Part shown: in pieces, positions 14,203 to 22,345 of the stretch
Layout: every line of letters starts with the position of its first letter
Numbering within the stretch: position 1 is the stretch's first letter
Assembly: GCA_009840735.1 (NCBI GenBank)
Contig: VXNF01000058.1
Span: 53,774 to 117,773, forward strand
DNA from: Acidimicrobiia bacterium
GTDB taxonomy: Bacteria > Actinomycetota > Acidimicrobiia > Acidimicrobiales > CATQHL01
Direction: 5' to 3'
Length of the DNA stretch: 64,000 bases
The notes under the pieces: model-generated
The model's database searches: none
What the model saw: only the letters and a program-made list of their open reading frames with translations
Told to the model about the DNA's origin: nothing
Program-made: the position numbers and the translations under genes

Positions 14203-14829
14203 CTGCTGATCGTTCTGTCCGGGCCGGGCGGGTCCGGCAAGAGCACGCTGGCGCGCCTGCTCGTCGAACAGGACGATCGGCTCTGGCTGAGCCGGTCTTG
14301 GACGACGCGCTCGCGACGGGCAGGCGAGCTTGACGACGCCTACTGCTTCGTGGACCCCGCCAGATTCGACGCAGCCGTCGAGGCGGACGAGTTCCTCGAG
14401 TGGGCCGAGTTCGGTTCGGACCGTTACGGGACGCCGCATCCCGCTCCGCCGCCGGGCTGTGACATCCTCCTCGAGATCGACGTGCAGGGCGCGCGCCAGG
14501 TTCGCCGGCGCCACCCCGAGGCCTTGCTGCTGTTCCTCGAGGCGCCCTCGGACCGCGATCAGGCGCACCGCCTGCGCGGACGCGGCGACAGCGAGGACCA
14601 CGTCCGGACGCGGCTGTCCTACGGCGCCAGCGAACGGGAGACCGCCCGCGAGCTCGGTGCGGTTGTCGTCGTGAACGCCGACCTAGCCGAGACCGTGGCC
14701 GCCATGGGGCGGATCATCGCCGATCATCGGGAGCGCCTCGCCGCAGCGGGGTCCCCAAGCGGGCCGAGTGCGGCCCCGCCCTACCCCGGACGCGCCAGCG
14801 GCGGCGGCGGATCCGGGGCTGCCCGGTAG
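14203..14829 (+). CDS. gmk: guanylate kinase, start codon uncertain
   Basis: Phosphorylates GMP to GDP; about 208 aa. The P-loop GPGGSGKST, SRSWTTRSRRAGELDD, the LID-region ILLEIDVQGARQV and LRGRGDSEDHVRTRL are intact. There is no ATG, GTG or TTG in this frame between the middle of mihF and 14350, which lies well inside the kinase core. Homologues start one to twenty residues before the P-loop strand, so translation must begin near 14173-14206. Candidates are CTG at 14203 or 14206 (used here), ACG at 14191 or ATC at 14173, none with a good ribosome binding site. A sequencing error is the other explanation. The C-terminus has a Pro/Gly-rich tail. Confidence 0.82.
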   Translation: MLIVLSGPGGSGKSTLARLLVEQDDRLWLSRSWTTRSRRAGELDDAYCFVDPARFDAAVEADEFLEWAEFGSDRYGTPHPAPPPGCDILLEIDVQGARQVRRRHPEALLLFLEAPSDRDQAHRLRGRGDSEDHVRTRLSYGASERETARELGAVVVVNADLAETVAAMGRIIADHRERLAAAGSPSGPSAAPPYPGRASGGGGSGAAR

Positions 14830-14947
14830 ACTCAGCAGCCGCGCCGGTGTCGCCGCCGAGGCCGACCACCGCGCTGAGCGGCGACACCGTTCTCGGTGTC
14901 GGGTGCCGCGCCTGAGGCAGATTCGTAGATCAATCCGGGGAGCGACG

Positions 14948-15286
14948 ATGCAGGGAACCGAGATCGGCAACGACGTGAACAGCATGATCAACCCGCCGGT
15001 GGAACGCCTGTTGGAGCAGGCCGACGACTCGAAGTTTCGGCTCGTGGCCGTCGGTGCCAAGCGCGCCCGGCAGATCAATTCGTACTACGGCCAACTCGGC
15101 GAGGGCTTGGGCCGGATGATCCCGCCGCAGGTCTCTTCGACGGCCCGCAAACCGCTGTCGATCGCCCTACAGGAGATCGAGCAGGGCAAGATCGTGGCGG
15201 TGACGGTCTCCGAGGAGCCTCCCGAGGAGGAGTCCGAGTCGCACGAGGCAGACGAGGCGCCTCCGAGCCCCGAACTGGCCGGCTGA
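14948..15286 (+). CDS. rpoZ: RNA polymerase omega subunit
   Basis: Helps fold and assemble the beta-prime subunit of RNA polymerase; 112 aa. The core (MINPPVERLLEQADDSKFRLV, then AKRARQINSYYGQLG) is typical, and IALQEIEQGKI ends the conserved part. The final 25 residues are acidic and proline-rich. The ATG at 14948 is preceded by GGGGAG at the right distance; a longer frame upstream is rejected. It lies between gmk and coaBC, as in most actinobacteria. Confidence 0.94.
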   Translation: MQGTEIGNDVNSMINPPVERLLEQADDSKFRLVAVGAKRARQINSYYGQLGEGLGRMIPPQVSSTARKPLSIALQEIEQGKIVAVTVSEEPPEEESESHEADEAPPSPELAG

Positions 15287-15317
15287 GGTCGCGGCGAGGC
15301 CCGTCGCGGAGCGGCCC

Positions 15318-16538
15318 GTGAGCCCTTTCGCCGGGCGTCGGATCGTTCTCGGTGTCACCGGCGGGATCGCCGCCTACAAAGCCGTCGAGATCTGCCGCCG
15401 CCTCGTCGAGGCGGGCGCCCATGTCACGCCGGTGCTGACCGAGGCGGCTCGGCGCTTCGTCGGCGAAGTCACCTTCTCGGCCCTCGCCGGCGAGCGGGCC
15501 CGCCTCTCGCTGTTCGAGGATGAGGATCCGATCCCCCACATCACTCTCGGCCGGCGGGCGGAGTTGATCCTGGTGTGCCCCGCCACCGCCCGGGCGATCG
15601 GCGCCTACGCCGCCGGGCTGTGCGACGACCTGCTGGGCGCCACCCTGCTCGCCACCCGCGCCCCGGTCGTGGTGTGCCCGGCGATGCACACCGAGATGTG
15701 GGAGCACCCCGCCACCGGGGACAACCTGCGCCGGCTCACTGAGCGCGGCGTGACCGTCGTGGCGCCCGAGGAGGGCCCTCTAGCCGGCGGCGACGTGGGC
15801 GCCGGTCGGTTGGCCGCCCCGGAGTCGATCCTGGCCACCGCCGCGGAGGCTCTCGCTGCCAGCGGGGCCGCCGCAGGCAGCATGGCCGGACTGCGGGTGC
15901 TCGTGACGGCGGGCGGCACGCGCGAGCCCATCGACCCGGTGCGGTTCGTCGGCAACCGCTCGTCGGGCAAGCAGGGCTACGCGCTGGCGGTCGAAGCCGC
16001 GGCCCGAGGCGCCAAGGTCACCCTCGTCGCCACGGTGCAGCGTCCCTTGCCCGAGAGTGTGGGCCCCGAGAGCGTGGACCTGGTGCTGGTGGAAACCGCC
16101 GAGGAGATGCGCACCGCGCTAGCGGACAGGCTTCCTGCGGATGTGGTGTTGATGGCCGCCGCGGTGGCTGACTACCGTCCCGCGGCGGCGGTGCCGGAGA
16201 AGATGAAGAAGACCGGCGAGCCGCTGACGGTGACCCTCGAGCCGAATCCGGACATCCTGGCGGAGCTGGGGCGCAGCGGCTCGGTCGGCACCTTGGTGGG
16301 CTTCGCGGCCGAGACCAGCGACGTGCTGGCCAACGCCGAGGCCAAGCTGCGCACCAAGGGCGCCGACCTCATCGTCGTGAACGACGTCTCGGCGCCCCGC
16401 AGCGGCTTCGACCACGACACCAACGCAGTGACCATCCTCGCAGCGGCCGGGGACCGCACCACGATTCCACTCGCCGCCAAGCGAGACGTGGCCCGAGCCA
16501 TCCTCGACCGCGTGACCGCGCTCCGCGCAAGCCGCTGA
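15318..16538 (+). CDS. coaBC: phosphopantothenoylcysteine synthetase/decarboxylase
   Basis: Bifunctional coenzyme A enzyme, 406 aa. The N-terminal CoaC half binds FMN (LGVTGGIAAYKAVE) and has the PAMHTEMW active-site loop seen in mycobacterial CoaBC. The C-terminal CoaB half begins near residue 192 (LRVLVTAGGTREPIDPVRF) and contains the NRSSGKQGYALA nucleotide loop. The GTG at 15318 follows rpoZ by 31 bases. In many actinobacteria metK comes next; here the gene is followed by a convergent toxin-antitoxin pair instead. Confidence 0.95.
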   Translation: MSPFAGRRIVLGVTGGIAAYKAVEICRRLVEAGAHVTPVLTEAARRFVGEVTFSALAGERARLSLFEDEDPIPHITLGRRAELILVCPATARAIGAYAAGLCDDLLGATLLATRAPVVVCPAMHTEMWEHPATGDNLRRLTERGVTVVAPEEGPLAGGDVGAGRLAAPESILATAAEALAASGAAAGSMAGLRVLVTAGGTREPIDPVRFVGNRSSGKQGYALAVEAAARGAKVTLVATVQRPLPESVGPESVDLVLVETAEEMRTALADRLPADVVLMAAAVADYRPAAAVPEKMKKTGEPLTVTLEPNPDILAELGRSGSVGTLVGFAAETSDVLANAEAKLRTKGADLIVVNDVSAPRSGFDHDTNAVTILAAAGDRTTIPLAAKRDVARAILDRVTALRASR

Positions 16539-16586
16539 CCGTCCCGCGCCCCGCCCCGGCGCACCGCCCCGGCGCCGGACTCCACG

Positions 16587-17000
16587 TCACGCGGGCGGTG
16601 CTGGCTCGACCCGCAGATCGATTCCCTCGGCAGCGGCGACATGGTGCCACGTTCGGCCCAGATTGTCCGCTGCGACGTGAACGGGCTCGGCGTGCACCTT
16701 GCCCGCGGCTAGCAGTTCCGCCGCCACCATGCTGAGCGGGTACCGGGCAGTTAGCCGAGCCGCGGTGACTGTCAGCTGGCGAGGGTCGAGGATCCGTAAG
16801 ACGTGAACTGGCGGGGCCGCGGCGATGCGGGCAACCCGGAAGTCGAGTTCACGCGTCAGTCGGCCTCGCCGGCGAAAGTCGATCACAGCGCGCACGAGGC
16901 GAAAGTGAAACCCCCAGGGGATCGCCGGAACGCCGTCTTCCCAGTGTGCGGCCCGGCGGCCCGCGAGCGTCCACAATCCGAGATGATCGTCCAAGATCAT
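16587..17000 (-). CDS. PIN-like toxin candidate
   Basis: A 137-aa protein not matched to a named family with certainty. It begins MILDDHLGLW, with paired aspartates where PIN-domain nucleases have their first acidic residue, and ends with LSMVAAELLAA...VHVAADNLGRTW...GIDLRVE, a layout resembling the last acidic position and final strand of PIN domains. The start follows GAGG. It lies 102 bases downstream of a ribbon-helix-helix gene on the same strand, which suggests an antitoxin-toxin module. A remnant with the same AVLDDHL start occurs at 22958-23013. Function is inferred from pattern and context only. Confidence 0.5.
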   Translation of the reverse strand: MILDDHLGLWTLAGRRAAHWEDGVPAIPWGFHFRLVRAVIDFRRRGRLTRELDFRVARIAAAPPVHVLRILDPRQLTVTAARLTARYPLSMVAAELLAAGKVHAEPVHVAADNLGRTWHHVAAAEGIDLRVEPAPPA

Positions 17001-17102
17001 CGCCTCAAGCCCTTCCGCCGGGGCAGAAGCTTCGTCGGGGGTGTTGAGTCACGCGGCGATCATCGAGGCTCGCCGCGGATGCGGTGGTCGGGTCCTCGGC
17101 GC

Positions 17103-17363
17103 TCATCCGGCCGAGCGGTGATCGTCGCGGGGATCGAGGCCCAACTCCGCGTCGTCGCCGAACAGACGCCTTGCACGGGCCGGATAATCGCTGGCCAGTG
17201 AGGCGAAAGCCTCGCGGACCTCCTCGTCGATCTCGACGGGTCGCTCGGCGGCCTCGTCGATAATCCGCCGGAGTTCCGCACTGCGCGAGGTGCCTGCCCG
17301 TTCGGAGCGCTGATCCAAGAACTGGGTCTGCGCGTCGGTTAGGTAAACGTTGGTGCGATTCAT
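17103..17363 (-). CDS. ribbon-helix-helix antitoxin-like protein
   Basis: An 86-aa protein beginning MNRTNVYLTDAQTQFLDQRS, the pattern of a CopG/VapB-type ribbon-helix-helix dimer that binds DNA, followed by an acidic C-terminus likely to wrap a toxin. Its ATG is seven bases from a TACACT box, and a short dyad ACAC-CGGA-GTGT lies between them, so it probably represses itself. The neighbour downstream is the PIN-like candidate. The gene separates the lipid operon from coaBC. Confidence 0.68.
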   Translation of the reverse strand: MNRTNVYLTDAQTQFLDQRSERAGTSRSAELRRIIDEAAERPVEIDEEVREAFASLASDYPARARRLFGDDAELGLDPRDDHRSAG

Positions 17364-17376
17364 ACACCGGAGTGTA
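17364..17376 (-). promoter_or_regulatory. leaderless promoter box and dyad of the antitoxin gene
   Basis: On the minus strand TACACT (17376-17371) precedes the ATG by exactly seven bases. ACACCGGAGTGT (17364-17375 region) is an inverted repeat overlapping the box. A ribbon-helix-helix dimer binding here would occlude the polymerase, consistent with autoregulation. Confidence 0.45.
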
Positions 17377-17416
17377 CACCGCGCTAGGCGTCAGTCGTGT
17401 CGGCCCGCCGGTGTCA

Positions 17417-18322
17417 TCAGCGAGGCCAGCGGCGGGTGCGTGGCTTGCTGCGGTGGGAGAGCGCCCAGGCGCGGCGCCAAGAGGCGGCGTCGGGGCCGGT
17501 CAGGGCGGGAGTGGCGCCGGCGTGGACCCGCTGGCGGGCCTGCCACCAGTCGGTCGTCGTCTCATCGGCCACGGCGGCCACGGCGGCCTCGATGCGGGCG
17601 CCGAGGGCGCGGATTCGTTCGCTGGGATCGGGCCGCACCGGGTCGCCGAAGACCACCAGCGTACGCCCCGGAGCAGGCAACAGCCGGCCCTTGGGCAGGA
17701 TTCTGCGGGTGCCGGCCAAGTACACCGGCACTACCGGCACGTCGCAGCGGTGCGCCAGGTAGGCGGCGCCGCCCCGGAACGGCTGGCCCCAGCCGTCGGT
17801 GCTGCGCCCGCCCTCGGGGTACAGCAGCAGGCTCCAGCCGCGGCGCACCAGATCGGACACCTCAGCGGCGGAGTCGCGGCCCACCCGGGAGCGCTCCACC
17901 GGCACCGCACCCATGAACAGCGCCGAGGCGGCGCCCTTGGTTCGGGTCGGGAAGAAGTAGTCCGCGGCGGCGGCCACGATCAGGGTGTGCCGCCACGGCT
18001 CGGGGATCGAGGTCATCAGCAGCGGCGTGTCGAGATGGCTGTGGTGGTTGGCGGCGAAGATGGCCGGCTCGCCGTCCAGCGGCGCCAGGCGGTCGAGCCC
18101 CAGTCGGGTGGGCTGGGCGGCGGCGGCCACCACCGGGCGCCACAGCAGCTCGATGATCGCGGCGCGCACCATCCGGGCCGGCCAGCGGCGCGCCCAGGCG
18201 GTGTCGAAGTCGGTGCCCAAGGTGGCCGGGACGCGCCCAGCCGGCGCGCTGCGCGGCACCGCCGGCGGGCGCCACGGAAAGTCCAGGCGCCGCAGCAGGC
18301 CGCCCAGCGGGTTGGCGTTCAC
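17417..18322 (-). CDS. 1-acyl-glycerol-phosphate acyltransferase family protein
   Basis: A 301-aa PlsC/LPLAT acyltransferase. The catalytic NHHSHLDT (H-x4-D, near residue 92) and the second block YPEGGRS (near 169) are intact, and VPVVPVYLAG follows. It would move an acyl group from acyl-CoA or acyl-ACP to a glycerol phosphate or other alcohol at the membrane. It is the last gene of the reductase/LarA-like operon: its GTG overlaps the stop of the LarA-like gene. An acyltransferase next to a fatty acyl reductase suggests esterification of the alcohol or a modified lipid. The last 40 residues are a basic tail. Confidence 0.85.
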   Translation of the reverse strand: MNANPLGGLLRRLDFPWRPPAVPRSAPAGRVPATLGTDFDTAWARRWPARMVRAAIIELLWRPVVAAAAQPTRLGLDRLAPLDGEPAIFAANHHSHLDTPLLMTSIPEPWRHTLIVAAAADYFFPTRTKGAASALFMGAVPVERSRVGRDSAAEVSDLVRRGWSLLLYPEGGRSTDGWGQPFRGGAAYLAHRCDVPVVPVYLAGTRRILPKGRLLPAPGRTLVVFGDPVRPDPSERIRALGARIEAAVAAVADETTTDWWQARQRVHAGATPALTGPDAASWRRAWALSHRSKPRTRRWPR

Positions 18323-19935
18323 GACACGTCCGCCATGACGAACGGGGGCAGGTGCAGGTGGGTGACGCTGGGGCGGTCGCCCACGGTGTCGCTGGCGATC
18401 TCGAAGGCGTCACTCAGGCTGGAGGCCGGGGCGAAGCCCATGCGCCGCACCGCCGCCCGGTCGCCGCCCACCACGATGACCCGGCCCAGGTAGCTGAGCG
18501 CGTGCGCCCCCCAGTACCACATGTAGAAGGGGTGGACGCCGTGGTAGGCGTAGGAGGTGCGGTAGAGGTGGCGGTACCACTCGTCGGTGGCGTACCGCAG
18601 CTCGTAGCGGGCCTCGATCTCGGCGGGGTCGGTGGTGTCGGCTAGGACCTGCTCGAAGAAGTCGATGTAGCTGGGATGGTGTACCGGGTGGAACTCCCAC
18701 GGCGTCGGGTGGGTCATGATGACCGCCCCGCCGGGGCGCACCAGCGGCCGGCCCCGATACAGGTTGAAGAAGTACCCCAATCCCAGGCACATCACCAGGA
18801 TCGGGTTCATGATGGAGTTGACGTTGTAGGGGCAGATGTAGGGCAGCCCCATGGTCAGCACGTCGGTCTGGCCTTCCACGGCCACGAGCTGCTGGCGGAA
18901 CACGTTCTCGGTAGTCACCTTGTGGACGGCGCTCACCTCGCCGGCCTGCACCGACGTGAGCGCGTACGGCGCCCGCCAGGACTGGAAGGCCCGCCGCCGG
19001 GCGGCCGGTGAGAGCACGCTCAGCCCGCCCTGCATGGCCAGGAAGGTGGCCCGATCCCGCGCCGTCCACTCCCACTCCCGCTTCTGCAGCATCGACAGCG
19101 AGCCGCTGGTGCCGAAGCTGTTGTTGTTGAGCGTGGTCTCGATCTGGAACACCCGCGGCCCCGACTCCGCCAGCACCGCGCCCTGGCGCCAGTTGGAGCG
19201 GTGCAGCTCGGAGTTGGCTTGGTCCATGAACGAGCGCGACTTCAACATGGTGGCCACGTTGTGGTGGTGGCGCAGGCCCTGATAGCCCGACAGGCCGGTA
19301 GCGGTGCTCTTCCAGCCGCCGTCCATGGCCACGAGGTTGATGTTCACGTAGACCACGAGGTCGCTGTGGGCGGCGCGGCGGCTGATCTGCACCTCCTCGC
19401 CGTGATCGGTCGTGCCGAGCAGCACCATGCCGTCGGGGTCCTCGGCGTCGTGGTTGTAGAGGCGGCGCGACGGGGCGAAGGCGTCGTAGACCCGGTCGCC
19501 GACGGCGTGGCGCAGCTCGGCCTCGGTCATGCGCCGGTGCAGCGCCAGAGCGGCGATGAGGTGAACGTCGTCCACCCCGGCGGCGGCGGCCATGTCCAGC
19601 ACCGTCTCGATGACCTGCTGGCGCACGTCGGGGCGAGCCATGGGCGGCAGTGGCAGCGAGATGTCGTCGAAGGCGATGGTCAGGCGCATGCCGGGCCGCA
19701 GCAGCGCGGGCAGCGGCTCGCTGTCGATGGGGTGCTCGAGGGCGTGGCGGATGGCGCCGGAGGGATCGGGGAGGCCCTCCAGCGGACTCGGCGGGTAGAT
19801 GACCCGGGAACGGCCCGCGGGCAGCCGCTCGAGGCGGAACCCTTCGCCATGGTGGAACAGGATTGGCGGCGTGGAGCGCTCCACCTCCAGCACGAAACCG
19901 GGCCGGGGGGTGGCGGAGGCGGTGCGGGGGCTCAT
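18319..19935 (-). CDS. LarA-like (DUF2088) nickel-pincer family protein
   Basis: A 538-aa protein with the LarA N-terminal domain. Compared with lactate racemase as I remember it, ALHRRMTEAE supplies a His (residue 133) equivalent to His108, GGWKS supplies the Lys (209) that carries the pincer cofactor (Lys184), and HHHN supplies His225 equivalent to His200; the spacings match (76 before and 16 after the Lys). NHDAEDPDGMVLLGTT is also LarA-like. The position of the second catalytic base, His174, reads VNINL and has no His. It is therefore unlikely to be a simple lactate racemase. Its place between an acyl reductase and an acyltransferase suggests a lipid 2-hydroxyacid or related substrate (inference). 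Confidence 0.8.
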   Translation of the reverse strand: MSPRTASATPRPGFVLEVERSTPPILFHHGEGFRLERLPAGRSRVIYPPSPLEGLPDPSGAIRHALEHPIDSEPLPALLRPGMRLTIAFDDISLPLPPMARPDVRQQVIETVLDMAAAAGVDDVHLIAALALHRRMTEAELRHAVGDRVYDAFAPSRRLYNHDAEDPDGMVLLGTTDHGEEVQISRRAAHSDLVVYVNINLVAMDGGWKSTATGLSGYQGLRHHHNVATMLKSRSFMDQANSELHRSNWRQGAVLAESGPRVFQIETTLNNNSFGTSGSLSMLQKREWEWTARDRATFLAMQGGLSVLSPAARRRAFQSWRAPYALTSVQAGEVSAVHKVTTENVFRQQLVAVEGQTDVLTMGLPYICPYNVNSIMNPILVMCLGLGYFFNLYRGRPLVRPGGAVIMTHPTPWEFHPVHHPSYIDFFEQVLADTTDPAEIEARYELRYATDEWYRHLYRTSYAYHGVHPFYMWYWGAHALSYLGRVIVVGGDRAAVRRMGFAPASSLSDAFEIASDTVGDRPSVTHLHLPPFVMADVS

Positions 19936-19942
19936 CGGCGGC

Positions 19943-22270
19943 TCATCGTCGCACGGACGGCTCGGCCAGCGGCAGCAGCTTGCGGGGCCCGCCGGGCGCC
20001 AACTTGAAGTTCTCGATCAGCCAGCCGCGTCGGCGGGCCAGGGTCGCCAGCTTGGTCTCGGGGTTGACCGCCACCGGGAACCCCACGGCCTCCAGCATGG
20101 GCAGGTCGCTCGTGGAGTCGGCGTAGGCCACCGACTCGGCCAGTGAGATGCCCTCGCGGGACGCGTAGTCCAGCAGCGCCTCGGCGCGGCTCTCGCCGGT
20201 GGGGGGCACCGTGGCGAGCTGGCCGGTGTAGGCGGTGCCGCTGCGGGTGCGGGTCAGAGAAGCGCAGACGATGTCGTCGAACAGCGGAGCGAACGGGGCG
20301 ATCACGAAGTCCAGCGCCCCGGTGATCAGCACCGTGCGGTGGCCCAGTGCCCGGTGGTGGCGCACCCTGCGGACCGCCGCGGGGAACGACTGGCGCAGCA
20401 GCAGGTCGCTGAACATCTCGAAGCTGTCCTCGGCTACCTGCTCCACCGGCGCTCCGGCGAAGCGACGGTAGAAGTAGCGCAGGAAGTCGCTGCGGTCCGC
20501 CCGGTCGAGGTCCAGCAGCTTGGGCACCTCGGCGAAGGTGCGGGCCACGAGCCGGGCACGCTCGGCGGTCGGCATGCGTTTGGTGGCCAGCCAGCCCCAG
20601 GAGGCCACCACGTTGGAGGCCACCAGCGTGTTCTCCAAGTCGAAGGCGGCCATGTGGCGCTGCGGCGACAGCACCGCAGCGCGCCGGCGGGTGTCCCGGT
20701 CGGCGCCGGCGCGGGCCGCCGGGGCCGTCTTGAGCCGCCCCTGGGCGATCACCGACGGCAGATGGATCTCGGTGAGGTAGCGGTGCCAGTCGATCCGCCG
20801 CGGGTCGAAGTTGAAGCTCGCCCGGTCCTCCGGCGGCAGCGCGTCGTGCAGCGCAAGCAACTCGCCGATCCCGAAGGTGGCCTGGCATTCCACGTAGCTG
20901 CTGTAGAGGTCCACGTAGCTGAGCGCCCGCTCCACCTGGGTTCGCTTCTCGGCGAAATCGGCGGCGACGCCCGCCTTCTCGCCGCGGATGGGCAGCGTGC
21001 TGAGCACCTTCTCGCCGGTCTCCAGGGCGCGCCTGGCGCGCTCGAGGCTGTTCTGGACGCGCTTGCGGCTGGGATAGGACCAGCGGGGCGGGCTGATCGG
21101 CTGGTTGCGTTCGTCGTAGACGGGGTTCTCGCAGAACCAGGCGTGCGACCAGTCGTGCAGGTCCTCGAAACGGAACGGGTTCACCTCGCTGGAGGCCACC
21201 TGCACGACTCTGGGTTGTCCGTCCGCTGCGGGGCCGTCGGCGGCGACCGCGCACACCGCCGCGGCTACGTGGTCCACGGGGATCACGTCGAGGGTTCCCT
21301 CGGGGGTGCCGGGGAAGTCCTGCAGCAGCCCGCGGGCGTAGGAGATGATGATCGGCTCGGCCATGCGGAAGCCGCGAATCCAGCCGGGGAACGGCTCGGC
21401 TAGGGCCGACTCGATGATCGAGGGCCGCACGATGGTGAGCGGGACGGCGCCGCGGGTCTCGGTGAGCGCCGCCTCGGCGAGCGCCTTGGTGAGCCCGTAG
21501 GCGTCGGGGAACCCCAGCGAGGCTGACCGAGCCCGGCCCACCTCCACCAGCCTGCTGCGCACCCAGCGGCTGCGGATCTGCTCGCGCTTGGCGCTGAGCG
21601 CGGCGGTGCCGGCGGCGCCGAGTTCCGCAGCGGCCTCGCCGGCGAACTCGTCGAGGCGTTCGGGGGTGCGGCTCTCGTCCTCGATGGCGTCGCGGCTGCG
21701 CCGCGCCGAGGCCGCCTCGGCCCGCCAGTCAACCGCCACAGCGAAGTGGCTCTCGGCGAGCAGTTCCTCAGGGGCGAACCCGCGCCGGTTGCCGGCCACG
21801 TACGCAGTGGAGACCGAGACCAGGTGGGGCGTGGCGCCGATGTCGGCCAGCAACTCCACGAGACGGATCGGCCCCAGCAGATTGGTCTCCACGGCCAAGT
21901 CGAAGGGGTTGTCGAAGGCCACGGCCGCGGCGGCGTGGACGACGATGTCACAGCCGGCGAGGAGTTCCTGCCCCTCGGCGTCACAGCCCAGGCCGTCAGC
22001 GCTCACATCCGCGGCGACAGCCGAGAGGCGCTGGGTGGTTGCAGCGGCGAAACCGTCGGCGCCGAGGGACTCCCGCAGGCGGTCGAAGGCGTCGTTGCGC
22101 AGCACCTCCCGGCGGATCCGCTCCGCCGCGCCGCGGCGGCCGGGCCGCACCAGCAGGACCAGCTCGCACTCGGGCACCGAGCGCAGCAGTTTCTCCACCA
22201 GGGCGGTCCCCAGGAACCCTGTGGCGCCGGTGAGAGCGATGCGCTTGCCGGCCAAGGCCTCGGGAATCAT
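19943..22270 (-). CDS. fatty acyl reductase fused to HAD-family phosphatase
   Basis: A 775-aa two-domain protein. Residues about 8-380 are an extended SDR of the fatty acyl-CoA reductase type, with ALTGATGFLGTALVEKLL and the active-site tyrosine in DAYGLTKALAE. A linker domain of about 140 residues follows. From about residue 537 a HAD-IB (SerB-like) domain begins (AFDLENTLVASN), with LITGA and YADSTSDLPMLEAVG as later motifs. The HAD first motif reads D-x-E rather than D-x-D. The ATG at 22270 has AGAGGGGG upstream; earlier ATGs lie inside the operators. It is the first gene of a three-gene operon under the divergent TetR regulator. Confidence 0.85.
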   Translation of the reverse strand: MIPEALAGKRIALTGATGFLGTALVEKLLRSVPECELVLLVRPGRRGAAERIRREVLRNDAFDRLRESLGADGFAAATTQRLSAVAADVSADGLGCDAEGQELLAGCDIVVHAAAAVAFDNPFDLAVETNLLGPIRLVELLADIGATPHLVSVSTAYVAGNRRGFAPEELLAESHFAVAVDWRAEAASARRSRDAIEDESRTPERLDEFAGEAAAELGAAGTAALSAKREQIRSRWVRSRLVEVGRARSASLGFPDAYGLTKALAEAALTETRGAVPLTIVRPSIIESALAEPFPGWIRGFRMAEPIIISYARGLLQDFPGTPEGTLDVIPVDHVAAAVCAVAADGPAADGQPRVVQVASSEVNPFRFEDLHDWSHAWFCENPVYDERNQPISPPRWSYPSRKRVQNSLERARRALETGEKVLSTLPIRGEKAGVAADFAEKRTQVERALSYVDLYSSYVECQATFGIGELLALHDALPPEDRASFNFDPRRIDWHRYLTEIHLPSVIAQGRLKTAPAARAGADRDTRRRAAVLSPQRHMAAFDLENTLVASNVVASWGWLATKRMPTAERARLVARTFAEVPKLLDLDRADRSDFLRYFYRRFAGAPVEQVAEDSFEMFSDLLLRQSFPAAVRRVRHHRALGHRTVLITGALDFVIAPFAPLFDDIVCASLTRTRSGTAYTGQLATVPPTGESRAEALLDYASREGISLAESVAYADSTSDLPMLEAVGFPVAVNPETKLATLARRRGWLIENFKLAPGGPRKLLPLAEPSVRR

Positions 22271-22279
22271 CCCCCTCTT

Positions 22280-22313
22280 TCTACCAGGTGGTAGAGGTAT
22301 ATACCACATGGTA
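22280..22313. promoter_or_regulatory. two TetR operators between divergent genes
   Basis: TCTACCA-GG-TGGTAGA (22280-22295) and TACCA-CA-TGGTA (22302-22313) share the half site TACCA/TGGTA. Their centres are 20 bp apart, close to two helical turns, so two dimers would bind one face of the DNA. They lie between the start of the reductase operon and the tetR start, placing both promoters under one regulator. Confidence 0.8.
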
Positions 22314-22345
22314 GAGAAACGGGGCCTCAACTAGGCTGCGCGGCG

